From Ectobius pallidus (Eukaryota; Arthropoda; Insecta; Blattodea; Ectobiidae), in NCBI GenBank assembly GCA_964059195.1, contig CAXKWD010000013.1, positions 25,024,611-25,088,610 on the forward strand: a stretch of 64,000 bases of DNA. The letters run 5' to 3'. How positions within the stretch are numbered: position 1 is the first letter of the stretch; each line of letters starts with the position of its first letter. The translations under genes were made by a program, and so were the position numbers. Positions 46,709 to 58,092 of this stretch are shown here, piece by piece. The notes below the pieces were generated by a model. It had not been told where the DNA came from and searched no databases. It worked only from the letters and a program-made list of their open reading frames with translations.

Positions 46709-46788
46709 CCAATGACATCGGGGTTCGAACCCACGACCTTCCAGTTTGTAGCGCAGCGCCTCAACCACTACGCTACGGCGTACCCCAA
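46704..46788 (-). mobile_element. short tRNA-like SINE, tail to tail with the LINE
   Basis: The minus strand from 46788 reads GGGGTACGCCGTAGCGTAGT, A-box-like TAGCGTAGTGGTTGAGGCG, and a perfect B box GGGTTCGAACCCC (about 46721-46733). Its 3' side runs into the TTC repeat that is the (GAA)n tail of the LINE on the other strand. Confidence 0.7.
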
Positions 46789-47162
46789 TAGTCTATTTAA
46801 GCTCATAAATTATGAGAGTGTGTATGTGTGAGTTGTCGCAAAACGTAACTTCTTTGAAAATAGAAATTATATAAATATTAGTATTATAATTTAATCTTTC
46901 GGGATTCAAATGGATCTTACCTTACAGCATTGGGGATAATACTACACAAATACATTTGTAATTATTTTAAAATATGGCATAATGTGGACAACCATATATT
47001 GTTGTACTATTGTATAACAGTCTACGGGTGTGAAGTTTATAAATTAATTTTCACCTTACTTTCAGGAAGTTTTTTTTAATTCCCTTTAATCCTGTTCATA
47101 TTTTGTTTACGACAGAAATTGTGTGTGCAAAACTGCCGGTACTAGGCTTGGCGAGTCCTAAC
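46789..47162. other. AT-rich DNA, no recognised feature
   Basis: Nothing identified. Confidence 0.5.
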
Positions 47163-47169
47163 TGATATG

Positions 47170-48425
47170 CAGGGGTGCCCACCCCCCTCAAGCTTCATGA
47201 CTCACCCCCCCCCCCAACTTCATTGCTCAACCCCCCCCCCCCAACCTGATGGCTATCGACAAGGGCGCCCATATGATATTTTCTAGGGTGGGGGGTTATT
47301 TTTTTAATTTATTTATTTTTTGTTGCCTTAACTTCTTTGGCCACTTTGTAGCATTATATTAATAATATAATAAGTGCAACAAAACAAGTAGCCAGAAAAT
47401 AATTGCGGAGAGGGTCGAAAGTGCCGGGGGGGGGGGTTTGGAATACCCCCCACAATGGGGGTCGGGGGTCCATCCCCAGAAAATTTTTAAATATTGAACT
47501 AATGAAAATCACATTTTACGCTATTTTAGCACACAAAAACTAGTTAGGAAATTTGTTTATCATACTCTAAGACATGCCAATTTAAACAAGAAATTGTGTC
47601 CACCCCGGGAAATTTTTAAATATTGAACTAACGAAAATCACATTTTAGTCTATTTTAGCACTAAAAAATTAGTTAGGAAATTTGTTTACCATACTCTAAG
47701 ACATGCCAATGTAAATAATAAATCATTACCTATAAGTGGGGCCTCCACCCCTGGAAAATTTTTAAATATTGAACTAATGAAAATAACATTTTACGCTATT
47801 TTAGCACTCAAAATCCGGTTTGGAAATTTGTTTACCATACTCTAAGACGTGCCAATGTAAACAAGAAAATGTTACCTAAGTCAGGTGAAATTTTTAAATG
47901 TTGAACTAATGAAAATCACATTTTATGCTATTTTAGCACTGAAAAACTAATTACAAATTTGTTTACTGTACTCTAAGATATGGCAACTTAAACAAGAAAT
48001 TGTTACTTAAGTTATAATACTTATTACTATTTATAAGAAAAGTTGAATAACACATGGAACAGTGGATATAATAAGCCTACTCATTATGTTATGAAAAGAA
48101 AATAACTGCTATATCATATTTGACACACCAACAAATCTTGTTTATTTAAATAAATATTTAAAAAAATACAAATATAGAAATTAGGTTTTGACTTTTGGGG
48201 GTCCAAACCCCGTGGACCCTCCTTTCCTAATCCACTGTTAGAAGAAACCTTTTGAAGTTATAAAACTTGACCGTTTGTATTTTTAACATATAAAACGCTA
48301 ATTTTGCAACAATTTTCAACCCCCCCCCCAGAAAATTCATAAAACGATAATATTTTGCCCCCCCCCCCCCAGAAATTTCAATGACGCAGTCTGTGTCTTA
48401 ACCCCCCCCCCTGTGGGCACCCCTG
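47170..48425. mobile_element. 1256-bp non-autonomous hAT element with poly-C tracts
   Basis: The ends are CAGGGGTGCCCAC (47170-47182) and its exact mirror (48413-48425). TGATATG precedes the left end (47163-47169) and follows the right end (48426-48432), a 7-base match within the expected 8-bp hAT duplication. Both subterminal regions carry C runs of 9-12 bases (47200-47240; 48320-48410) and a G run lies at 47424-47433. The core is a four-copy tandem array. No transposase. Confidence 0.88.
47481..48010. repeat. four-copy tandem repeat inside the hAT element
   Basis: Copies start AAATTTTTAAAT.TTGAACTA at 47481, 47610, 47756 and 47888 (spacings about 129, 146 and 132 bp). All share CACATTTTA..CTATTTTAGCA and the GGAAATTTGTTTA.CATACTC block. 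Identity between copies is about 85-90 percent by eye. Confidence 0.9.
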
Positions 48426-50524
48426 TGATATGACACATTATGTTCGATAATTGTATTCCATGGGAGTGTCTTGCCTGGAGCAAGAAGCTGGAATAGAAAC
48501 AAAGATCCCGGAAATTATTCGACAAGCCTTGCACACCATCTCGCGTTGAAGGAGAGATGTGTTACTAAACGGTGCTGCCTCTGGTGAAAGACGCTTGAAA
48601 CACCGACGCGCCACGCCCACCCGCTAACATGTCGATATCAGCAGAACTATCCAAACGCATTTTGATTCCTAGAAACACTATTATAGACTATAATAGTAAT
48701 ACCCTGAAAAATATTCCTTTATTCAGTTACCAGGACTTAATAATGTCAAAATGCCATTAAATATTTGTTCACTATGACGTCTGTCCATTAACCTGCCTAT
48801 GAAAAGCTCATCTTGCCATTATATGAGGACAAAAATATTTCTCAGAATAACGTATGAAAAACAAGTATATGACGCCTGTACAGGGTCCTTCGTGCTACAA
48901 GAATAGCTTGTTTCGTAGACTTGTTAAATGTATCTAATTCAATAAGGCAAAAGCTATTAAACAGCTCCAGGTATGCTTATCTCAGAACGCACTACTGAAA
49001 TTTTGTAAATTTGTTTAAGGGAAGGGTATTATAAGGGGAGGTTCGATACGTACAATAACCCCAAACCTTTTTGATCCACAATTTATGACGAAGTAAACAG
49101 GGCAAATTGAAGAATTGGGCAACCTGTTTTGACAAAAATTTATTAATTAGTTATTGAATGACCCCAATTTTCTAGTCTGCTGTTTTGTGTAGGGAACCGA
49201 ACATAATTGATTCCTAAGGTCGTGCTAGTTTTTTTTATACATATATATATATATATTCCAGTAATATTCGTGTTGTACATTATTCCTGCAGTTTGATTTC
49301 GTGTCAGTTGATAATTATTACTGGACGTGTGGTGTTGAAATAATTATAATAAGGATTAACATGTTTTGGAGCACCATCATGTATTTTGTTGCATGCGTGA
49401 CTCTTACGAGCAGTTCTGTGTTCAATTTCCGGCATGTTCGATTTTAATTCAATTGCACAGGGTATAGTGTGCCCAGAGAAATGTTAAGCGAAAATTAATT
49501 GTACTTTGCATTATCTTTGTGACTCAGCATGTGTAGAGTTGAAAATGCTATTTTTATTCATAATTTAGAGCTTAGTTCATAGGCCTGCTGTGAGAATTTT
49601 GCATATTATTTTCCATTTGTGAGAATATTAAAATAAATATACTCCATATTCAGGGAACTGAAGTAGAAGTTGCGAAATTCTTTCTCATAGTAACTTTTAA
49701 AGGATATATATATAAACAAAGGTTCGATGTGGTTTAAAACATTTGAACTGATTCTTTAAAAATTGCAAAAATGGTTTCATTTTATAATAAAAATCCACTT
49801 AGCAACAGGACAGCAAATTACATTTCACTTCTAAGTTCTAACCAACGTATATCTCAGCAATCATCATATGCAAAAGATTCTTATGTTTATTTGTTAAAGA
49901 TTCCTAACAGTTGGTGTATTAGAGCTAGAGGCACCATAATAAGGAAAACCGTACATTGTGTAAAAGAACTTGGTGTCTCTTCTGAAGTTTTCAAAGAACG
50001 AGCGTTTCCTTTCCTATATTAAAATACACATAAATGGAAATATTTAGCAAGGTTAGCAGCTCTTCATTGTGACAACATTTAAAATTAGTATCAAAACATG
50101 TAACTAATATTTTTATCATCTAGTATTTGAATGTTGTACCTAAGTTGATTTATTATATAAATAAAATATATTTAGTTAATCTTTAGCCTGTATTTTCAGA
50201 AAGAGGTTTTAAAAAGTTAAAATTAACAGAATCGATTATTTCAAAATTTTCTGAAACCTATTAAAATGCAATGTGCCTAGGAGTCAACTGTAATTAGGTG
50301 AAATACAAACTTGTATTTGTTTTGGCATATTTAGCCATATTTAAATATATAACGTATTCAGTATTCGTCATCTCACGTGAAGCGCACAATGAGCATTTAA
50401 AATGTTTCTTGGTAATAGCCTAGTTTCTTGACCTAATTGTAATAATATATTCAATGCAGAAAATAAGGAATTCTAAATACACACACGTACACTCACACAC
50501 ACACAAGCACACGTAAATACACAC

Positions 50525-50566
<42 letters not shown>

Positions 50567-51751
50567 TTATCCACTTGGTTTTCGTTTCTATATTCTCTCC
50601 AAATTCTAATTTATTGATGACTGGATAAAGTTATTGTTTTACGTTTAATGTATGCTATACCAACCGCAGGCTATTATTATGTTATTGCTACTACTCTGTA
50701 TTATTATAGCATTTATTTTATTTTTTATTTTTTTATATCAAGTCTGGTTGAGAGGAAGAAAATGTCCTTTGGTCTTAACTCTGCCAGAGAATATAATACT
50801 TATTACTATTATTGTAGTTATTATTATTATTATATTTTTTAATTCTTTGTAAATTTTTCGTACACAAACACCCTTTCAATGCTGATGAGGATAGTTCCGT
50901 GTAGTGAAGCATGGTACTGTAATCAGAAGACAATGAGAACATATGTTGAGTTTTTGCATAAATAATGTTTGACGTTTTGATGTTCCCAAAGTTCAAGAAA
51001 ATTGTATTTCTATCTTTGTCTGTGAACCACAAACCTCGATAACGGAAAGTAGTATGGAAACTAAATTTTATATTAATATTTGTCCAGCAAACACATGGGA
51101 ACATAACGGTAACTTTCCACAGTCTTACATTAATACCACCTTTTCATCGAAAATAGCACCAATGTGTTTAACTCTAGCAATGTTATGCCATTTTGGTTAA
51201 GTACCTTATGCCTATGAGGCACACAATAAATAATTCATCCAAGTTAAACTGGTTGATATTGTTTTTATATTTTTAATCATACGTTTAAAGATTTGTTACT
51301 AATCAATATATATCATACATGAATTAAAATATATAGTATTACAATTTATTTAAATTATAAGTCACTTTCAGTGAAAAGAAAGACTTCTACACATGGATAT
51401 TTCTCCCTGATATTTCTGAGGCTCATGTTAAAATCTCCTTCTGTAGCCAATAGCCTCAAGGGTCAGCATGGTCTCAGTATCTTGAACAGAATACTGATCA
51501 CACTTCAATAAGTTAGTCTCCCTCCCCTGGCTGAGTTTTGCGAATGGAGAGGTAGTTGGAGGAACACTCTTTGCAAGGTATATGACTACTCCATGCCAGA
51601 CTGAAACAAGATCTTTACTTAAGATTAACATTTCGCTCACAAACTGGTTTGTTCATGCGCCCATACTTTAAGATTGCCCATTGTCACTTTCACCAATGTT
51701 TGGACCATGGAGAGTTTAATTTATTTAATTTATTTTCCTATTTATTAGAAT
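48426..51751. other. unassigned; microsatellites and a LINE-like 3' fragment
   Basis: (AT)n at 49241-49255; (AC)n-rich 50482-50525; (AT)n at 50529-50560. Around 50745-50790, GGAAGAAAATGTCCTTTGGT followed by CTTAACTCTGCCAGA resembles the LINE-type 3' end at 57405-57465. An 83-codon plus frame (49771-50022) has no domain that I recognise. Nothing else supported. Confidence 0.5.
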
Positions 51752-52239
51752 GTACAGGTATGGATGAAAAGCGGACAGACTCTTATAGCTGATTTCAGAG
51801 CCTTGTGATACGTAACAAAATGTAAGAGATGTAACGGAAACGTTTGTTTTCACAAGCAATGTAAATTACGTGAAATTATTTCTCAATTCAAGCAATGTTA
51901 ATTTCAATACATTCCATGCTATCCTGTGAATGCCGCTAGGCATGCGCAGTGGCTCATATCGGTAACTTAAGATATTTTAGTCGGTCCGCTTTATTTTCCC
52001 CTCTTGACTGACTAAAATATCTAAGTTGCCGATATGAGCTACTGCGCATGCCTATCGGCATTCACAGGATAGCAGGGAATGTATTGAAATTTGTTTTAGT
52101 GTCGACTGAAGACTTAGCCCATTTCGAAACCCATTAGAAAATGGACACTGGTGTGAACAAGGCTCTGAAATCAGCTACAAGAGTCGATCCGCTCCCCCCC
52201 CCCCTACCAGAGACGGTCCGCTTTTTTCCCTACCTGTAC
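51752..52239. mobile_element. 488-bp foldback element with an internal terminal-motif copy
   Basis: The outer ends GTACAGGTATGGATGAAAAG (51752) and the mirror of GTACAGGTAGGGAAAAAAGC (52239) pair, followed by CTGATTTCAGAGCC on both arms. The inner arms (about 51900-51983 and 52010-52092) are about 93 percent identical inverted copies. The short loop contains GGTCCGCTTTATTTTCCCC (51984-52002), nearly the same as the right terminal GGTCCGCTTTTTTCCC (52215-52230). A C run of 11 sits at 52194-52204. No frame. Confidence 0.85.
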
Positions 52240-52595
52240 AATTTGGAATACAAAGATTTCAGCCAGAATCATCATTCTATACGGGTTCATCCAAGTCTTG
52301 GGTGTACAACATTAATTTGTAATTTTGATACCGGGGGATGTTGAACCTTTGAGCTGAACAATAGTTCCTTGATTTTCATCTTCATCGTTCCGTGTGTGAT
52401 TTAAGAGTTTGCACGCAGATGCATGTTGACTGGCAATTAATTTATTGAACTTCAAATTCCAACCTTCAACAACATTGTTCATGTGCTGCTGGTCGGAGAG
52501 TAGATGTATCCCACAGGATGGTAACTTCTCTTGTTATATTGAAATTAGTCAAACTCTGAACTTAGCAACCACCACGGAGTAGTTCTGGCATCCAA

Positions 52596-53225
52596 AACTG
52601 AGAATTTAGAAATTATTATTACTTACCTACAAGATACTTCATGGGCGAACAATGCAATGGGAGTAAATACTCTATGCGAAAAATGTTGTGGGCAAAGTAT
52701 TCATTGGCCTTAAACCGTAGGTGAAATGATCGTTTGCAAAATTTCATGAACGAAAATCCTATGATTGAAATTCCATGGGCGAAAAATCCTAAGGGTGAAA
52801 TTCCACTGGCGAACAGACCTGCAGATGTTGAGAAAGGCACGTGTCTCATATATTATGTACACTCTTTAGCGTGTTTATTCGTTTGAGTAATTATAGTAGT
52901 CAAAACTGAGAATTTAGCAACTCAGAGTAATCTACCATATACAAATGAGAATTTTTAAATTCTGATTATATAATGTTGACATGGATACATAACAATTACT
53001 TACAAATTGTTTCATGATGGGCGAGACATCCAATGGATGTAAATATTCTATGCGAAAAATGTTGTGCGCAAAGAATTCAAACCGTAGGTGAAATGTTCGT
53101 GGTCAAAAAGTCCTATGAGTGATATTCCATGGGCTAAAAATCCTATGGAGAAAATTCCATAGGGGAAAAGACCTATAGGGATTTAGAAAGGTAAATTTAT
53201 CATATTTGATGTACCTCCTTCAGTT
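52596..53225. repeat. diverged tandem duplication built on a minisatellite
   Basis: Two blocks (about 52596-52870 and 52900-53225) share CAAAACTGAGAATTTAG, the CTATGCGAAAAATGTTGTG block, AAACCGTAGGTGAAATG and the series of TCCTATG/ATTCCATGGGCGAAAA units. Inside each block a unit of about 30 bp (CCATGGGCGAAAAATCCTA) repeats several times. The 76-codon minus frame (52619-52849) is a by-product. Confidence 0.8.
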
Positions 53226-53931
53226 ATTAAGTGCCAACTTTATATCTAAAGATGACAATCAGTTAAAATTTAGAATAACAAGCTCCTATCTTATATTTAA
53301 AAGCTCTCGGGTAGGGCCGCATGAATTTGTTTTGAATGTTTTATTTGGCAGTTAGCAGTTAATCCGGTTTACTTCAGTGCCCCACTTACACCAGCCATAA
53401 TTATCTGCAGCCTAGGTGTAGATAAGTGGTTTAAACCTCGTAATGATTGAGAGGAACGTTATTTGAAGCTGTGGAGATTCTCGCTCTTTTTCTAATGGTC
53501 ACGTCTGAAATCGAGACTTAACTGCTCGGCACTGCGCATGCTTGAATAATCCATGAGCCTAACTTCCCCACGTCATTTGAAGGCACAAACAGGTAAATAA
53601 TACAATAAGAGGTGAAATATCCGCACTCCAATCAAGGTTTCAAGTTGCGACTCTAAAGAGTTACAGACAAAACGTGATAATGTGTTTTGATCTAATTAAT
53701 TTTATTCTATCCTTAACGGTACCGGATTTAGTACATTCTGTAGCTCTTTAGTAGAGTTCGTAAGGATTTCATTTGCTTAGAATGACTATGTCGTCAAAAG
53801 ACTTGTGATTTGAAATAAACATACTGCACCCGTCCGAAACTACCAATCACACTATTGGCCACACCACACCCAGACTCAAACCAACACAAATACCTTAGAT
53901 CCGGTGTAATTAAGTAAAGGATTGCATAATA
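53226..53931. other. no recognised feature
   Basis: An imperfect CACTTACACC/GGTGTAGATAAGTG hairpin lies at 53383-53432. Nothing else. Confidence 0.5.
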
Positions 53932-54969
53932 CAAAGCGGTCATTCCATATTAAATCAACAAATTCTAAGAAATTTTTTTGCCACACAATTTTTCATTTTC
54001 ATGAAATTTGGTAGGTGATATGTACCAATCTTTTGAACTCCAAAACAGATCATTTTATACCTCTAAGAAATTTTACTCCTGAGATATAGGCATTTATTTA
54101 GAACACGAATAAGTAAAAAATGTAAACACACTTATCTTCTGAAAGCCGTAGAATTTATATTTGAATCAGTAGGATGATCTGATAAAGCTCATTGGAAAGC
54201 TTAAGGAATGGACGTTCATTTGTGCATACTAAATTAGATTTAAGTTAAGTCTAAACATAGATTTTTAGAGCTCTAATCTTTGTTCATGAACTGTCGTTTT
54301 GAGTAATTTTAGGCATTAAAAAAACAATGAAGGACTTGGAGTAACAGGCCAATGTTTTTCCCTGTTAGACTTATGTATGAGGAGTATGTGTAGGAAAAAA
54401 ACTGAGCTGTTACTGGTGGTCCTTCACCCTGAAAAATTTGCTTAAACTTAAAAAAAATTAAATCTTACTTTTTCTCAGTCCCAAAAAATTATGTGGGACA
54501 GGTGATAAAAATCTGAAAATGTCAGGATGAGAAGCCCTTGCAATGTGCTTTAAAATAAAAACAAAACCATCGTGTGACTCGAAGGGATAAAGGAGCTACA
54601 AGCCTTTGAAATATCAAGAAAACAACACTTGACCGCTACTGAAAATGGGCTAAGCAGATAGGATAATTACGAACAAAATTTACTTTAAATTGACATAAAA
54701 TACAAAACATTTATTTACAAATGAGAATTTTCCTCAGTTATGCAAATTTCTGATTTTTTGTGATATTTCCTAGCAAATTTCCACATGTGATTTCTTTTTA
54801 AGCTACATTGATGGCAATTTCAAGTACTGTATTTTCAACTATTGTATTTAGAAACCATTCTTATCCTGGTTTATTAGATGTGGGTAATGCATTAAACACT
54901 AAAAGCTGCATAAAGCTATTTACGGTTACATAAAATTAACCTTTCCTGCATGTTAACCTTTTTCTTCAA

Positions 54970-55640
54970 CAGGTCCTCTAACAGATACACAATTCCTTTT
55001 CCCTGGCATCATTTTGCTGTACTCATCATTTTCTTAGAAGTCTTGTACAGTTTTGACTGAAACTTCATCAAGTTTATTCCTAGTACTGTTCTCCCCAATC
55101 TGTTTCAAAATCCCGTTCTTTTTCACTTAATTTCTTGACTGGCCGACTAGATATTGGCTGACATTAAACTCACTCTGAACTTTACTAATTCTCCTAGGAG
55201 CAAATCTTAAAATGTTTACTTTTTCTTGAGTAGAAGATGCAACTTTAATTTTTTCTTTAAGCTTTTGAATCGGTTGCTCATACTCATTTGCTAAACTGGC
55301 ATCCTGCATGTTCATTGAAACATCCTCATTATCAGTTCAAAACAAAAGACTTACTTAACTTTCCTGTTACAGATTTGGCTATTTTACTAACTTACTTTCT
55401 TAACATTGAGGGTCTAGCTTCAACTGACAGCTTCTGCACCTTAACAGGAGAAATATCAAGAGCTGAACAAGCATCATTAACTGTTTCAACGAGAATGGTT
55501 TCAGGTTCATAAATGTATGAGCATTCATCTTCACTGTCAGTTCCGGTATCTGTATCTTTAATTTCTTGTAAAAATTGTGTGCACAATGCTTTCCCTGGGA
55601 TTAATTTCAGCTCAGAATTGCACATGGAAAGTGTCACTGA
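54970..55640 (-). pseudogene. decayed transposon-encoded protein, N-terminal half
   Basis: The minus strand reads from 55637: LCTQFLQEIKDTDTGTDSED, NDACSALDISPVKVQKLSVE, a frame break, then KLKEKIKVASSTQEKVNILR followed by FAPRRISKVQSEFNVSQYLV, VKKNGIL, and ENDEYSKMMPGKRNCVSV. The order (acidic linker, SPVK, EK+.IL...P, a helix-turn-helix-like FNVS.Y, then DE.S+.MPGK+..VSV) belongs to a widespread family of uncharacterised arthropod and cnidarian proteins that I remember as transposon-associated. At least three stops and a frameshift are seen; the catalytic half is not found. It lies centrally between the 1 kb TIRs, so it is probably the element's own gene. Confidence 0.6.
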
Positions 55641-56215
55641 TATTTGTTTGAGAGATTTTTAATAGGTTTTGAATTAACACTGTAGGGTTCAGAGAAAGAC
55701 TGTCCATAAATTATGGAAGTATGTGTCCAAACATTTAGCCTCGTGAAACATTTTTCATATCATCGCAGCTAGTTCTAATTTAAACAAAATGTTTTTTGTT
55801 CTTGAGTGAACTTCCAATTAGTACGGAGTATTGAAGACCTAGGGTAAGATAATTTATGACATACCTCTCCTTTGAAGATGCCAGTAGAACAAGAACACTC
55901 CATCATAATAATAATAATAATAATAGTGGTAACAATTTTAATAGCATGTATTCAACACAAAATGACAATAGTAATAATTTAAAAAAGAAACTATTCAAAA
56001 GACAATGAACCACAAAGACAACTTACTTGCTTTGAGTTAACTCAGTAAGTGAATAATGGACAGCATTGAACAGAGAAGCTGGATCATATGAAGCTATCTA
56101 TGCATGTTCAAACATGACTTGGTCAGCAATCACACTCCAATGAATAGTGCATGTCCAGAACTTAAATCCTTTAATAACAGTTAACATATAATACTTGGAG
56201 TATTTATCTCGTCAT

Positions 56216-56485
56216 GCTGGAGCGGTGGCTTCTCGAGCAGCAAACAATAAATCCACAAAATACAGCAATCTAATAGAACAGAACTACAAATTTGTTCCTT
56301 TTGCAGTCGAAACATTAAGTCCTTAGTGCACTGAAGCTGTCAATTTTACTGATTCCTTAAGAACCCTTCTACAGACAGTGACAGAGGAACAAAGGTCGAA
56401 GTTATTCCTAAAACAAAGGCTAAGTCTAGCAATCCAGCATGGATATGCGGCCTCTGTCATGGGAACATTCTTATCTTCTTCCACT
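56216..56485 (+). pseudogene. retroelement polyprotein C-terminal tail, fragment
   Basis: The frame reads GAVASRAANNKSTKYSNLIE, QNYKFVPFAVETLSP, a stop (56324-56326), then RTLLQTVTEEQRSKLFLKQR and LSLAIQHGYAASVMGTF. F.P.AvETLg ... R...FL.QRLS.AIQRGNAASV.GT is the recurring C-terminal segment of many invertebrate reverse-transcriptase polyproteins, as far as I remember. No reverse transcriptase is seen next to it. It lies inside the long-TIR element on the opposite strand to that element's own gene, so it is likely a nested insertion. Confidence 0.55.
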
Positions 56486-57107
56486 ACGGCAGAACGTTTT
56501 TTACATTTTGTGGTTTATTTTGTTCAAAAACTTGTTGTTCTTATGAGTGTTTTGTTTGTGAACCAAGTAAACACAACTTAATATCTTTGCATCAGTGAAA
56601 TTTGGTAGGATAAGATATATCTGTACATACGTAATGTGCTCACTTCTGCTAGCTACATAAGAATAGGTTGCTTAATGGTTTGTTGATAAAAAGTATGCTG
56701 TTCAATTAAAAAATAAGACTAGTTTAACAAGCATTCTTAATATGTTGCTATAAATAAATTTCAATATAGATATGTAACTCAATACCTACATATAATAAAC
56801 CAGGATAAGAATGGTTTCTAAACACAATAGTTGAAAATACAGTAGGCTACTAGAAATTGCCATCAATGTAGCTTAAAAAGAAATCAAATGTAGAAATTTG
56901 CTATAAAATATCACAAAAATCAGAAATTTGCATAAATGAGGAAAATTCTCATTTGTAAATAAATGTTTTGTATTTTATGTTATTTTAAAGTAAATTTTGT
57001 TCATAATTATCCTATCCTCTTAGCCCATTTTCAGTAGCGGTCAAGTGTTGTTTTCTTGATATTTCAAAGGCTTGTAGCTCCTTTATCCCTTCGAGTCACG
57101 TCAACCT

Positions 57108-57465
57108 TCAGATCGCAGTTAACAGCACATATACGTAGTACTTAATAATCTTTTTCATGTCCTATGTTAATTTCAGTTTCTATCACTTAATGCTTTTATA
57201 TAACTAAATCATACTTGTAACAATTAATTTCTTTTTTATCATTTAATGTGTCTTAATGTATCTTAATTATTCAAGTATATATGTTCTAATTTTTTCTTTA
57301 TATTTAATGTTCGTTTCTTGTATCCATGTATATCAGTTCTTTTTTAATTTATTTTTAATCATTATTATTGTTATCATTATGTATTTCATGTTTTTGCCCT
57401 GGCTGAGTGGTAAAGAAGGCCTTATGGCCTTAACTCCGCCAGGTTAAATAAATAAATAAATAAAT
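57108..57465 (+). mobile_element. LINE 3' end inserted in the right TIR
   Basis: The left TIR runs CGAAGGGATAAAGG... without interruption (54579 on), whereas the right TIR is split after CCTTCGAGTCACG (57094-57106) and resumes at CGATTTGGTTTTT. The extra 358 bp ends GGCCTTAACTCCGCCAGG then (AAAT)n, a typical non-LTR 3' tail. The empty site preserved in the left arm defines the insertion. No frame of note. Confidence 0.75.
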
Positions 57466-58092
57466 GACGATTTGGTTTTTATTTTAAAGTACATCAGAAG
57501 GGCTTCTCAGATGGCATTTTCAGATTTTTATCACCTATCCCACATAATTTTTTGAGACCAAGAAAAAGCTCGATTTAAAATTGTTTTGAAGTTTAAAAAA
57601 AAAATTCAGGGTGAAGGACCACCAGTAACAGCTCAATATTTTTCCTACACATACTCTTACATAAGTGTAACAGGGAAAAAATGGCCTGTTACTCCAAGTC
57701 CTTCATTGTTTTTTAATGCCTAAAATTATGCAAAACGACAGTTAATGAAAGAAGATCAGAGCCCTAAAACCCTCTGTTTAGACTTAACTTAAATCTAATT
57801 TAGTATGCACAAATGAAAGTTCATTCTTTAACCTTTCCAATGAGCCCTATATGATCATCCTACTGATTCAAATAGAAATTCTACGGCTTTCAGAAAATAA
57901 GTCTGAAATTAGATTTTTTACTTGTTCGTGTTCTAAACAAATGCCTATATCTCTTGAGTAAAATTTCTTAGAGGTATAAAAAGATTTGTTTTGGGGTTCG
58001 TTAGATTGGTACATATTACCTACCAAATTTAATCAAAATCAAGAGTAGTGAGACAAAGCCCATTTGTTGATTTATTATGAAATGACCCAAAG

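Larger units (their letters stand above)
53937..58087. mobile_element. 4.15 kb DNA transposon with about 1 kb terminal inverted repeats
   Basis: The left arm (53937-54890) is mirrored by the right arm (about 56800-58087), starting GGTCATTCCATATTAAATCA on the left and GGTCATTTCATAATAAATCA on the reverse strand of the right. Identity is roughly 85-90 percent. The right arm is longer only because of an insertion at 57108-57465. CAAAG occurs directly outside both ends (53932-53936; 58088-58092), a possible 5-bp duplication. The interior has a decayed minus-strand transposon protein and a plus-strand retroelement fragment. The superfamily is uncertain. Confidence 0.88.

Noticed and set aside
47481..48010. 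CRISPR-like array
   Set aside because: Four diverged units of about 130 bp with no spacers of uniform size, inside a hAT element of a eukaryotic genome.
50648..50852. Tyr/Ile-rich hydrophobic frames
   Set aside because: Generated by ATT-rich low-complexity DNA and a LINE-like 3' end.
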